Assembly (NCBI GenBank): GCA_022059125.1
Contig: JAEUWY010000008.1
Coordinates: forward strand, 992,001-1,056,000
Source: Corynespora cassiicola
Lineage: Eukaryota; Ascomycota; Dothideomycetes; Pleosporales; Corynesporascaceae
Length of the DNA stretch: 64,000 nucleotides
Reading direction: 5' to 3'
Shown here: one piece after another, positions 46,275-58,083 of the stretch
Numbering within the stretch: the first letter of the stretch is position 1
How the letters are laid out: every line of letters begins with the position of its first letter
Notes under the pieces: generated by a model
Seen by the model: only the letters and a program-made list of their open reading frames with translations
Databases searched by the model: none
Told to the model about the DNA's origin: nothing
Position numbers and translations under genes: made by a program

Positions 46275-48953
46275 GATAATGATAGAAGGGGTCGAGGGGG
46301 TAAGCTTTATATATCAATTCTAGAGAATCAAAGATACCAAGTCCCACTTACAGCTTATTTAGATCCAAAGAGCTCTAGGGGTACTTTTCTCTCAGCGCTG
46401 CTGGGCCAGGACTAAACAGTAAATACATGCAAAAGGCATAAACAGTATCAAGTTACTAAAAGTTACGACCTAGTTATATGAAACATAGATTGACCCTTGC
46501 TCTATTATCCCTTGTCTTCCTATCCCATTGATTCCCTTCTACCTCAACACTTCCATCGCTATCCATCCACCTCCCTCCCTCGCGGGTCCGAGATGCACCT
46601 GCTACCGCGGCTGCGGACTCCCGAGGAAACGCGGCTCTAGACGCCGCCATTTGGCATTTAAGGCTCTTAAAATGTACGTGTGAGAGATAGGTGTCCGGGA
46701 CGATGAACCGGATGGCTGTGTGGCCAGCGAAGCCCTCGGGAACGCCGATAGCAAAAGATCCAGGATATGAATAAATTCTATCAATCAAGAAAAACAAACA
46801 GTTGCGAGGTTTGAAAGGTAATAAAATGACAGATCTAAACCATGCTAAGAAGTAAAAGAGGAAAAAGGGCCCATCATAAGTCCGTTGACCAGGTACCGAT
46901 GCATCTTTACCCATCCATTAAGATTCCTGTCGAATCTTTCACTGTTAAGACTACTGTTTACTCTTTCTGTGCGTTCATATTGACAGCACAGACCCATTCC
47001 ACGCATTCCATCCACCCTGTGGATCCGCCACGCGTCGCACGGCGCTTCTTTCCTCGCTGCGCTAGCCCCCAAGAACGGCGGATGATTTGCGTTAGCGGAA
47101 CGCGCACTCGGTATAGGGATGTTCAGCCGCTGCGCCGGGATGAATGAATGGAAGAATGCTGCCGATAAAGAATGGGATATCGACTGTGTCGGAGCTGAGA
47201 AGGTGGTATGAGGGCCAAGACACGGGCCAGCGAGCTGAACGCGACGTCAAAGGTCAGGCAGGTGGAGAAAACGAGCTGGCTGGCTGACCCGCTGGCGTGT
47301 TGGGCTCTAAAGATCTCCGTGTCATCTGCCATCTGCCAATCTGTCTACTCAATTGCCCAAGAGCACCCACCTCTGGACTCTTTATCTACCTACCTACGTA
47401 TCCATCTTCAACATCGCTATAAATCTCCAAAGATCGCCCTCAAGATCCCCACTGCAGTACACAAGCAACCCCTTCCCAACTTCCCTTCCCCCGATCCCGG
47501 CGATCAACCCCTTCCCGTCTGCCGCAAAAGCGCAGTGACAAGGCCCATTGCAGCCTTCCTGCCCACTCCATCCCTGCTAGCCCCTCCCATCCCACACACC
47601 CTGTCGTCCTTCCGCCCGAGTCTCCAAATCCCAGACCCCCTTCCAGCTTACTGAGCAGCAAGTGTGGCACGGCCCACAGCCCATAGGTACGTTTCCGCCG
47701 GCCCCTACAGTGCAGGCCCGTTGTCGGACAGGGCACCCCGGCAACCCGGCACCCCGGCAGCCACACAGCACGCAAATCTGCTTGATAGAGGGAGAAAGAA
47801 GTAGAGACAAGGAGAAAAGGGGGGGCTATTCTGTCGTGCCAATAGAGAGGGAGAGGGGAGAGAGCAGCACGGCGTGTCCTGAAGTTCCCTTTCGTATTCG
47901 TGTTCCCGGGAAGGAGAAAAAAAAAGTGTCAACCCCATTTATCCATTACATTAGCTATTCTGCCTCACAAAGCGGAAAAGTGCCGCTCGGGGGTGTATGT
48001 ACATGATTCCCTACAATCCAACCTCTCAACCCAAACCGCCCAACCATCCCACCCCCCCCCCCCCCCCCCAAACACCCAAAAACCCCAGAAAAGCAACCCG
48101 AAAACCACCAAAGAAAAGTTCTCTAATGCAACTTTCGCGGAAAGCCCACCATTAACCCCCATCTCTATCCGCAACCAGCGGGAAATAAAGGCGGTTACAC
48201 GCCCACCACCCCAGCACGGTCTCTCTATGATTGGCTCACCCCCAAACACCACTCACACTCCCCATCTCTATATCTTTCCTAAACGAGTTCCTGCACCGAT
48301 CGCCCCGTCCCATCCATCCAATCCGGGGGGCTGCTGTTCTGCTCCAAGCTAGCCAATGAACCAGCCAGGCGCACGGACAGCAGCCCGCCGAACGAACGCG
48401 CTCCAAACTGGGGGGGGCCATACACGTTGAAAAAAAAACGAGAGGATGATTAGAGGGCATGGGCCTGCGATCTGCACAAGGCGTGGATGTGTAGTTCATG
48501 CAGTTGATAAAGTTAGTTAGACCCACGAGTCTGTGAAAATACAATTACTACTTGGTATGTAAAGCGCGGACAAAAAACGAGGGAGGGCCCTGGTGGCGAC
48601 GGATATCGAGTGAGAGCGTTTGGTAAGCAGGCTGGCTGACGAGTTGATGCCAAATGTTCGAGTACAAAAATCAACGGCTGGGATATCCCTGGGTATCGTG
48701 TCGCCACAGATGCGCATAGATGCGCGCAACATATTAGCCGATGCTTGACATACCCTCCATTTACGATTCGTGGGGTCTGGGATGTTGAGATCGAGTATCT
48801 TGGAAATCTTTTGTCAGGCTTATGTGTATGGTCGCACTGCCGATGGTCTTTCTGTGCGAGGTGGCGAGACGATTCGGATGTCTCACTGAACGAGCAGCTT
48901 GGCGTCGAAATGCCAGCACATACCGGGTTGTGGGGGGATTTTCGCGAACCAAT
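46275..48953. other. gene-free region (2.7 kb)
   Basis: No supportable coding region. It includes a pyrimidine-rich, C-rich stretch from about 47340 to 48350 and a run of 18 C at 48052-48069. The overlapping ORFs are low-complexity and lack domains. Confidence 0.45.
48052..48069. repeat. poly-C run (18 nt)
   Basis: An uninterrupted C homopolymer inside a C-rich stretch. Its length may be uncertain from sequencing. Confidence 0.85.
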
Positions 48954-51007
48954 TCATCCATTGACAGCTCCCTGTACTGCCTTCTCCATCCTGCCGCCAG
49001 ATTCCACAAGCTTTTGCGCAGCCTGCTGAATGGATATACTCTCCTCCTTCATAGTCTGGAGTGCTTCCTCTAATGTTTGTGTACGAGACCGTAACCGCCC
49101 AATTTCCGTTCGAAGCACGTTGACCGTTTCGGCGGAGGGTATGGATGCTGATGGGATCAGATGATGGGCTTCCAGTGATGATTCCGAACTAGTACCAGCT
49201 CCCACACTCTGTTCGACCTCTTGACTCCCAGTGCTCGCGCCAGAAACCATGGCTTCTTCCAAGATCTTGATTCGATGCTCTAGCCCGGCCTTTTCTGCCT
49301 CCCATCGCCTCTTATCTTCAGCGCCCTGTGCCTGGAGTCTATTTGCCATTTCCATGATTCGCATGTACTGTGCTCCGTTGGCGACTAGTTGGCGCCGGGC
49401 CTCGTCGCGGTTCTCTTGCAACTCTTCAACTTGGTGTTCAAGAGCTACAATCTGCGAACTGAGTTTCTCTTTATCGTCTGTCAGGCTGTTGATTTCCACA
49501 TCGCTGACTTCAAACTTCTTCTCGAGGGTTGCGCATTTTGTCCGTTGACGTTCGAGCTTTTGAAGAAGGCTATCATACTCGCGCTGGAGGGTTTGAAATG
49601 CCAATGTCTTCAAACTGACCTGGTGTTGGAGGTCCTGCAGATGCACTGCCTGTGGCGAAGGTTGTAGGGCTGCTGAGGGAGGCGATATCGGCGGGAGATT
49701 CTGGACGTTGGGAAAGTTCATCGATGATGGAGAAGGCAGCATCACTGACCGCATTGGCTGAGGAGCCTGCATTGGCGACTGCGGTGGCATAAAAACGGAA
49801 CCTGCGGATGATACTGTGTGGTGCGGGGAATTTGCAACTGAGTGCATGTCGCCACCATAGTGAGGTTTTCGGCTGTCCTCGGCCGAATGAGTCGGGTGAG
49901 GAAATGCGGAAAATACGTGATGATGTTGATGACCAGAATACTGTCTCGAGGGCGGCGACTGCTCTTCGCGTTGTTCGAGGTGATGTTGGCTTCGCCTCAT
50001 TGTTGGAGATTGATCAGGCTGAAAAAGGCTGTGATGGGGGCTACGAATGTTTGTCTCTTCAATACAGTCTCGGAGTTGGATATTAGTCCATTGCACAAGC
50101 TCAAGAGCCCATTTCAATGACTTTTCCGTTCCACAGTGGTTGTTGTCGGGTTGCTGCGAGGGCATGTTAGCATTGAAATAGCGTCGCGACGACGTCAAAG
50201 AGCCAAGCTATCAGCGGCGACATCGTATAACGGAAAACATACATCCAAAAACAAAGAGTCTTCTTTGTGGGTCAACGCCTTGACGTTAGTGTGCAGTGAT
50301 GCTAGCTCGGAGGCAAGACTGCGCATTAAAGACCGGGAGCTGGAGCATGCTTGGCCCTCGCAGCTGGGTGGACAACAACTCGCCTCCCCTGTTGCATGGG
50401 GCGCTGTGAAGGTAGCGAAACGAGACTGATCCGTGTCAATACCAATTGGCGGGAGAGATCGATCCAAATCAAGCGCGCTGGAATAGTCTCTCGTCTCTTC
50501 TGTAATCACTTTTAGCTACGGGAACTATTACATTGGGATGCTGAGCGGGGATCTTGATTGGAAATGGGAAGTCCAACCCCGGACATAAGTCTATTCATAG
50601 ATGGAAACTTCGGTTGGCGCGCTTAGAGAGTGCATCGAGGCTTAAAACAGAAGTAGATGCTTACCAGTGCCACGCTCAAACCGCTGCCGTTTAGGCGACC
50701 GGAAGAGGTTGAAGAGAGACTGGGACCTGGGTTTTGTTATTGTATGCAACCCGTCCGGGTCGTGTGGCGGGGGAGACAACTGCAATAAACCCGGCACATT
50801 GCCCGTTGCTGATGCACTGCAGGAGGGAGTATACAACGGCGGTAGCCTTCGTTGGCTTAGGGCCTGGCCATCAGGAGAGGGGTGGCCGGCATGTTGCGGG
50901 AGCGGGGGACCTTCGCCAGCAGCAGTAGTGGCATCTCGGCGCGGGTTTTGGGTTTGGAGTTGGGTGTCTTCTTCCCATGGTCGTTTCCTCGCCGCCCAAG
51001 AGTCCAT
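48954..51007 (-). CDS. coiled-coil protein with a Cys-rich cluster, unknown function
   Basis: Three exons on the minus strand, 51007-50665, 50499-50243 and 50153-48954, encode 599 aa; all phases agree. The N-terminus MDSWAARKRPWEED is basic then Pro/Ser-rich, with a possible NLS at SPKRQRFERG. A Cys cluster SCCPPSCEGQAC lies at 155-166 and HC at 206-207, which could bind zinc. The middle is His/Pro/Ser-rich and disordered. Residues from about 370 form long coiled coils (LQREYDSLLQKLERQRTKC onward, and RTEIGRLRSRTQTLEEALQ near the end). This suggests a nuclear, dimeric, possibly DNA- or chromatin-binding regulator, but I recognise no family. The ATG at 51005-51007 is the only one in frame at that end. 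Confidence 0.72.
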
Positions 51008-52263
51008 GAGTGGGAATAGCCCTCGGGGAACAGAAGCCGCCTCTTGGTTGCGCCATCCGTTGTGGACAGGCGTCGTCGGCGGCAAGATTGGCAATTTCCG
51101 TCAAATCAAACGGTCATCTCTGGATTCGCAAGGGAAACGTAATGTTGCGGGATTACTAAAGCGGGCGGCAATGGCATGAAAAGGCGAGGACTGTGTGCTG
51201 GAGCTTGGCGGAACAAGTGGAAATATTTAAAACCTAGAAGGGGTTAAGACCCAAGAGAAGTGGTCTCCAGGGAGTAGATTATGCTTGAGTCGAGGTAATG
51301 CAACGGCGCAGCTATCCGAGCGCGGGCCTAGGGGGTATGAGTGATGCGATGGTGCCTCTGGCCGTTGGAGAGCTGGCTGGTACAGAGTATTAGCTGGACC
51401 ACAAAGGCGGCGTCAGCGCCACTGCCGTCGTAGTGCCTCTGTGCGTCGGAGCCAGCGGTCAATTGTGTACACGGATGACCTCACGCGGTGGGTCAAGGAG
51501 AGCATCCGTCGAGACGAAAACAAGCTTGGGTGTGGTAGTGAAGAACCGGATCACGGGAAGCGCAGCGTGGGCAGGGATCAGGTGGCTGCAACAAGCGGCT
51601 GTAAAATACCAAAAGAAACGTCAAACGGGGGCGAGGGCTTGCGAACAGCAAAGACGGGCACAACAACGACACAACAAGCCACAAGCGAGAGGTTGTGGAT
51701 GGGGATTCATGCTGAGTAAGTCTGAAAGATGATTCTTGGTAATGGGGTTGGCGCATATGACCTGCCCCTAATGGCTTAGTGAGGTTAGTCATCACCAGGC
51801 CTGTGGTCATATAATTCCATACCCTGCGCCGGGAACGCGGCGGATGGCCTGACCGCAGGCATAATCGCTGCTGCGGCTGCGTTGATGATGATCGCGAACA
51901 GACGCAGCGGCACCCAGCGGCAGCGCGGCCGCCAGCAACCACGATTCTATAGCTCCCTGCATATGTCGCCAGCAAAGCTATGATGCCATGCCGCTGTAAC
52001 CATACCCTCCATTGTTGCCCCCATGCCGCGCGGGTGTCGCTTGCTGTCAGACCACGGTAGTCTGTTACATGCCTGATCAGATTTGCATCTCTTGCTGAAG
52101 CGCGACGGGAGATCATAGCGAGATCGTCGAACTGATGTTCGTCTGTCCCACCTGCCGTTCATGCCCTGCCTCCCCGAAGGGCCAAGCATACGAAGCGCGC
52201 ATGGGCGATTTCTGACCAGCTCGGGAAGAGACCCGAATGGATCCAGGACTCACTATGTCGTAG
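51008..52263. promoter_or_regulatory. intergenic region upstream of the coiled-coil gene
   Basis: 1.26 kb between two genes on the same strand. It should hold a promoter and 5' UTR. The open frames within it begin without ATG or lack domains. Confidence 0.45.
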
Positions 52264-53953
52264 CTACACTCTCCAAGCTTCGTTCCCTCCTGCTGTCTCT
52301 GCGAGGTGGGCCCCGATATCTCTAGCGATCGACTTCAAACGATCCTCCACCCACTCGGATTCTTGCGCCACCACGCCGGCATGGATCATTTGCATGGTAC
52401 GCAGCTCCTCCAAGATTCCTCGTAACAGTTCCTTGCAGGTAGCCACAATGCACGAAAGGCTTGAGCCCGGAGCTGGCTGAGTCAACTTGTCTAGGTCGCG
52501 CGAGTACGCTGTAAGCTTGCGTGTCAAGGCAGCATTTTCTGCCTGCCAGGCGTCCCCTAAGCCTTCAACAGATCCAGTATCAGCACTACGGCCATTGGCA
52601 GCATGCCCCCGAGCCGTCTGGATTTCATCCACCCACGATGCCCAGCGTTCGAAGTCGTCCACCAGTCGCCTGAAGCGACCGCCGCTATCCACCAAGGACG
52701 GAAGTTCATGTAATGGCCCGGACAAGACTTGGATGTGCTCGGCTAGTCCTGAAGATGAATTGCTGTTGTTCCATTCGCGCAAGGACTCGAGATTCTTCTG
52801 TTCTTGACCCTGACGTTCACTCTCACGCATGACTTGATACAAGCTCGCAACTTCATCAAATCGATGGTGCAGGCTTCGCTTCGCACTCAGCTCCCACTGC
52901 CTATTTACTTCGGCTGAAGCTTCATGCAACAGATGTAATTGTAACAACTCAGCTTGAAGGCTGACAATCTCGGGTGGTAGGGTGTGCCCGCTGCTCTCCG
53001 CGGCCGGATGAAGAAATGTAGCTGTTGGCGCCTTTGCTGTTTTCCTAGGCGTAAAGTGCTGTTGCATTGTGTTGAACGCTGGACGACTTGGCTTCTTCGG
53101 CTCGTCTCTGGAGGGAAGGCGTCGTCTCGTATCACTCGTCGAAGGCTCACCGGCCCTGGTAGCCGCACTGGGTTCGGCTTTGTCCGCTGCTTCCGGCTTA
53201 GCCCTAGTACTCGCTGAGCGTGGGCGTTGAAGAGCTGCAAGTCGAGTCGAACTCCGAGTACCAGCGGAAGCAACGTTGCTACTAGGGGGAGCAGGAGGAG
53301 GCATGGAGTCACTGGAGACGACTAGGGACTTTGGCCGTTCTGCTCTGGATCTGGTGTCTATGGAGCCTGTCCGAGGCCGTGCCACAGTACTCGTAGATTG
53401 TGCCCGCGAATGGCCGCGAGTAACTGGGGGCTGGGTTTGCTGTGTTGGTAGAGTTGGCCTGCGGAGCGATTGCGTGCGGCTCAAGCCTGTCGGTGGTGGC
53501 GGAGGTGGCATCGCAGCCCTATCAATCGCTTCCTGTGCCTGCGTAGATCTTGTTGAAGGGGCCTTTTCCACATCTGCATGAGACTCAATTCGAGCAGAGC
53601 TAGTGGTCTGATACATGGAACGCGGTCTGAGGCGCTCTCCGGTAGCCGAGGATGAAGCTTTGGTGGCATCGATGCCGCTGCCGCGAGGGAGAGAAATCGA
53701 TGTTCCCCTTTGAGGGAGAAGACTCCGCCTCCTCGGCCCGTCAACATCGCTGGGCTGGGGCAGTGAGGACTGCTGAGCGGTGCGCGATACCGAGTTGGAA
53801 CTGGAAGGAGGGCGTCTAGTCTAACGGCGGTCAGCGGTTCGTCACTCGAGCCACGGCACTCTTGCTCATTACCTCAGCTGAGGATGTTGTGTCTTTGTGT
53901 CTGCCAAGCAGGCCCTTGGACTTGAGCGACGAGGTGAGCGAGGGAATGGGCAT
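52264..53953 (-). CDS. basic Ser/Pro-rich protein with C-terminal coiled coil (possible HAUS8-like)
   Basis: Two exons, 53953-53873 and 53820-52264, encode 545 aa. The splice joins HKDTTSSAE to TRRPPSSSNS in frame. Residues 1-270 are basic, Ser/Thr/Pro-rich and disordered, with many Arg-Ser/Arg-Pro steps. From about 300 a helical region begins LPPEIVSLQAELLQLHLLHE, continues NRQWELSAKRSLHHRFDEV, and ends in weaker helices. A disordered basic arm with a helix containing an L-Q-L-x-L-L...QW pattern is reminiscent of augmin subunit HAUS8/QWRF proteins that bind microtubules. That match is by pattern only. No enzyme motif is seen. Confidence 0.7.
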
Positions 53954-54329
53954 GGTGGGCGGGCGGGCGACGGCGACAGTGGCAGCGCAGTGGGATCACG
54001 CATTGGTTACGATGGTCGGGGGGGGCTAAACAAACATCGAGGATAGCCCCTTATCTTATCGGGGTTAGTCAGCACCATCACCATCATCATCGTCACGTGG
54101 GAAAAAAGAACCAAATGTGAACCCAGGCAAACCTCGACAGCTATCCAAGGTCAGCGGAAGGAAACATTTGGCGCAAAAGACAGGAGGTGCCTCGTTCAAA
54201 ATCGTTTTCATTGTGTATGGGGAAGCCCAATCTGACCGAGATACAACCGTCCAAACACCACTGTGGATATCCATAGCGAAAGGCACAAAGAAGATCTACA
54301 TGCAGACGCTCCGAGTCTCTCGGGGCGCT
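53954..54329. other. intergenic region
   Basis: 376 bases with the promoter of the preceding minus-strand gene and the 3' UTR of the phosphogluconolactonase gene. Nothing else is recognised. Confidence 0.45.
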
Positions 54330-55118
54330 TTAGAGGGAGCCACGGCGCGCAGGGAACGACACGCCCTCGATGGCTGGGTAGTCGACGAACCAGCTGACCC
54401 TCTCCTGGGCATATGTGTTGACGAGGCCGCAGGGCAATTGGCGACCCTCCTCGGTGTCGAAAATTTGCTTCATGATGTCCTTCTTGCCGCCACCGGTCGC
54501 GACGAATGCGACCTTGATGCCATGCGTGACCACGGGCAGCGACAGGGTGATGCGCTTGGGCGGGGGCTTGGGCGAGTCGTCAATGGAGAGGATCCAGGCG
54601 TCCGTCTCGCGCAGCAGCGGCGAGCCTGGGAACAGGCTGCATGTGTGGCCGTCGGGACCGCAGCCCAACAGTAGCAGGTCGAACATGGGGAGTCTGACGC
54701 TGTCGCGGGCAGCGAAGACGCCCACGAGGGTTTGCTCGTACTGGTCGGCCATTTCTTGTATGTCATCCAGGTACTTGACGTCAATGGGATAGACGGTCGG
54801 CTTTCCCGATTCGGCGGGGATCTTGTCCAGAATTTCTTCCTTCACCAGCTTGTAGTTGCTGTCCTCGTGGTCGAGGGGCACGGCGCGCTCGTCGGCAAAG
54901 AAAATCTCCCATTTGTCGAACTTGACGGATCCCTCGCCGTTCTTTTCCTCGAGCAGCGCCTTTGCGAGGACCTTTGGCAGCGAGCCGCCGGAGACGGCGA
55001 CGCGGAAGACATTGTGCCTCTCGAGCGCGCTGTTTTGCGCGTCCAGAACGTAGGTGCGGAGGCTCGGAGCGAGCTCGTCGGCGCCCTGAAAGGCGTATAG
55101 ATTCGGGGGCTTGCCCAT
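54330..55118 (-). CDS. SOL3: 6-phosphogluconolactonase (SOL type)
   Basis: An intronless ORF of 262 aa, close to the usual length. Motifs: VAVSGGSLPKVLAKAL (near 40-56), WEIFFADERAVPLDHEDSNY (near 71-90) and LLLLGCGPDGHTCSLFPGSP (near 148-167), the last two forming the phosphosugar site. It hydrolyses 6-phosphogluconolactone in the oxidative pentose phosphate pathway, supplying NADPH with glucose-6-phosphate dehydrogenase. No organelle signal is seen, so it is cytosolic. Filamentous fungi usually have one such gene, so SOL3 is a best-fit name. Confidence 0.92.
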   Translation of the reverse strand: MGKPPNLYAFQGADELAPSLRTYVLDAQNSALERHNVFRVAVSGGSLPKVLAKALLEEKNGEGSVKFDKWEIFFADERAVPLDHEDSNYKLVKEEILDKIPAESGKPTVYPIDVKYLDDIQEMADQYEQTLVGVFAARDSVRLPMFDLLLLGCGPDGHTCSLFPGSPLLRETDAWILSIDDSPKPPPKRITLSLPVVTHGIKVAFVATGGGKKDIMKQIFDTEEGRQLPCGLVNTYAQERVSWFVDYPAIEGVSFPARRGSL

Positions 55119-57627
55119 TGCAACGACGGAGAGGGTGAAGGAGGTGTGAGGCTTGGGAGCGGGACGATGGATGGAGGGGTAGTTTGGATGGTGGGGCTGT
55201 TTTATTTGATGGCGGCTACCTAGTCAGCGAGGCAGGAGGGCGCGATAAGTGATGCGCCCAACGTCGTGAAGCGTGGAGCACAAAGCGTGACGACCCTGGT
55301 GCGGACGGCAGCAAAGGGCAGATGCTATCTCGCGGCTGGGCGCGGAGGCCATTAAAGATCCGGATCGTGAGGCCGAACCGTTTAGGTCAGCGGCCTCTTG
55401 ATTACACAGATTGAACGCGCCGACATTTCGCTTGCCCGCCGCATGCGCGACACCCCAATCTGCGGGCGCAAAGGCGAGTTGAGGGCGGCAGCCCTTACGA
55501 GACGAGAGAGCAGCTAGAACTTATAGTCTCGTCCAGCCCCTTCAGCCCGTCTAGCCAGAAGCGCGCACCACGCATGATCAAAAGCCGGAGTCACAGGCGA
55601 GGCGAATGACGCCAGCCATCATGACGTCTCCAGGGCTGATCTCGGAAGGCCAGGGGCGCTAGCCCGATGCAGCGCCCCGTCACGTGTCGTCGGTGCAGTG
55701 CGTGCATCCCGTCTCCGTGCAGACGAACGCTCCTTCTTTTTTGGCTCGGCGGTCCGACAGATTGCTTGATCTCACCTGCATCCAGCCATTCAGCCCGCCG
55801 TGAGTCGAGCGCCTGGAACGCAGCGCAACGCCGTCACCCGGGTAACGTCAGACGGCAAAGCTTCTCCGTCATTCCATGCACTCGAAACTTCTGGGACTGC
55901 GGCACAGAACTGTGTACCAACCCAGGTACCGTCGGGCACTTGGGCACTTGCCGCAGCTATTCCAGAAACCTCTTTGCTGATACGCTGCTGGCCCAGCTGC
56001 GCCCTCGGGTCAGTCCAAGGTGGGATGATGCGACAGACAGACGGTTGGGCAGTCACTGCGAGCCCAGCCTACTGTTACGCTGTGCCCTTTACAGCAGGCT
56101 GTACCTGAGCCAAGGGCTACGTATACGCACCAGGGCTGCACTCCACACCTAGTCCAAGTGGATCCTCCGACGCCCTGCAGGTGCGCCGCTTCGGGGGCCC
56201 ATTATCACATCATGTTCTGCCGTCGTGGCTGCCAGCACTGTGCCTGAGACATCTGGCCGCGGCTCCAGCACTCTGTCCCCGGCGCCTGGCATCTTCCGAG
56301 CCGAATCCTCAGGTTGACAAGGAAAGCCGTCCAGGCTGCGGCGCCAAGATTTGTGATACAGTCTGAATGGCCTCAGCCGGGACCTGTTAGGAAACTGGCT
56401 TCAAGTTCCAGACAGAAACCGTACGCTGTGCTGCCCAGCCAGCTTGGCGAGGGGGTAACAATGGACCGAGCATCAGGCACTCCTGCATGGCAGACAGAAG
56501 GCGTTCGAGGTGACAATCCTTGCAAGGGGAAAAAAAAAAGAGGAAAAAAATCATCTAGTCGAGCATCTGGACATTCCGGTGGAGATGATGGATGCTGGGG
56601 TCCGGTGGACAACAAACACTTGTCCAGCAGAGTCAGACCCTTGGGCAAAAAGGTTTGTTATTGCAGCCTCAGCAGTCGACCGTTCTAGACCAGTCCCCAC
56701 GGTTCGGGCCGCTGAAACAGGTCAACAGCGAGCCATAGGCTGCAGCGCGTCGGCAGGCCGGCAGACGGACAAAGTTGGGAGCGCCGGGCGGCTAGGGAGG
56801 CCGGCAAGAGGTGGCATTGCGGCAGGGTTGGGCGGGCTTCGGGGGGTGCGAGTCACGAGAGGGTTGCAGTGCCGTGGACAGTTTGGTCGGTTTGGGGGCT
56901 CTGGAGGGTTTTGGGCCACATTCTATCTGAGGCAGCCCAAGCATTGGCGGACTCCCCTGTAGCGCAAAGGTTGCGCAAGCAGTGCGTCGCGGCGGGAGGG
57001 GTGGGGTGGCTGGTGGCTGGCCACTGTGGGGAGAGGCGAAGTTTGTTTGCAAAACAAGGTGCGCGGCATTCGGGCTGCGGACGCCGCGGACCAGCGCCAG
57101 CGGGCAGAGTTGGAGCCAGCAGCCAGCGGCGCATGCGACAGGCGGCGGCGTGCGGGAGCGGGCGGGCGGGCGAGAGATGTCGAGTGCTCGAGGCATGGCG
57201 ATGGCACGATGGAGGGCCATGGAATTCGCCAGATCTCGATGGCAAGCGGCGGGAATGGGCCAGCAGCTGCTGGGCGCTGGCAGGTGGGTTCGCCTTCAGC
57301 CTTGCCGGGACGCGGTCCAGCATCGAGTGGGAGTCTAGATCGAGAGCCTTCTGGGGATCGATGACTGACACAGGGTGCGACATGCGCAGCCCTTTGGCTC
57401 CTGGGCTGCTGGGACACGCCCGGCACGCCCCCAGCACGCCCCCGCTGGCCAATCGGCCGCCGCGCCCACCGGGCGTCGGTGCGTCCATGACTGGCCCCAG
57501 CCGCGACATCTCGATCAGACCTCCCTCCGCCCAGATATATGAGAGGCCTCGTCCTCGGCCGCACCATGGCCTGCACTCCCGTCCTGCGATTTCCCAGAGG
57601 ACCCCACCTGATCACCCACCATATATC
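55119..57627. other. gene-free GC-rich region (2.5 kb)
   Basis: No supportable coding region. Long open frames appear on both strands at 56850-57700 because the sequence is GC-rich with few stop codons. It probably includes the promoter and 5' UTR of the zinc-ribbon-like gene. Confidence 0.45.
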
Positions 57628-58083
57628 ATGCACGCCGAAGCCCACGCCTCGCTTCCGTCCTCGCCTGCCTGCTACTTCTCCATTGCCATTCCCGACTCGT
57701 CGACACACTTCTCGGTCGAGACGCCCTCGACCACGCCTCTGCTGGCCTATTCGCCCGACTCCTTCTCGGACCCGAGCAATCCCCTGCTGGCCTACCGTCC
57801 CCTCTCACAACCCTATCCGTCCTACTACCAGATGCCTTCCTCGCCCGACGCATCCAAGGTCCTGCAACTGCAAACCCAGGCTGCCCACTCTCGCCCCGCC
57901 AGCATGTCGCCCACCAACTCCAGCTCCGGCTCCTCTGGCTCCAACAGCCCCGTCCCAGCCAACCTGTGCTGCTGCCGCTGCCGGAGAGAGTCCATCGGCC
58001 ACAGTGGCATGGTCCGCTTCGGCACCAACCTGCACTACTGCAATCACTGCGCCAGCATGGTCGGATACTCTTCTCCCACTTGA
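57628..58083 (+). CDS. small fungal protein with C-terminal zinc-ribbon-like motif
   Basis: 151 aa from the ATG at 57628. The frame stays open upstream, but the part before this ATG looks like GC-rich noise. Residues 1-110 are Ser/Pro/Tyr-rich and disordered. The last 40 residues hold CCCRC and YCNHC around the block GHSGMVRFGTNLHYC, a pair of Cys knuckles able to bind one zinc, ending MVGYSSPT. The compact Cys motif at the end of a disordered protein is typical of a conserved but uncharacterised ascomycete family. Function is unknown. Confidence 0.65.
   Translation: MHAEAHASLPSSPACYFSIAIPDSSTHFSVETPSTTPLLAYSPDSFSDPSNPLLAYRPLSQPYPSYYQMPSSPDASKVLQLQTQAAHSRPASMSPTNSSSGSSGSNSPVPANLCCCRCRRESIGHSGMVRFGTNLHYCNHCASMVGYSSPT

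Noticed and set aside
56869..57627. Upstream extension of the zinc-ribbon-like ORF
   Set aside because: Open only because the DNA is GC-rich; long ORFs also occur on the other strand here, and the sequence lacks protein-like features before the ATG at 57628.
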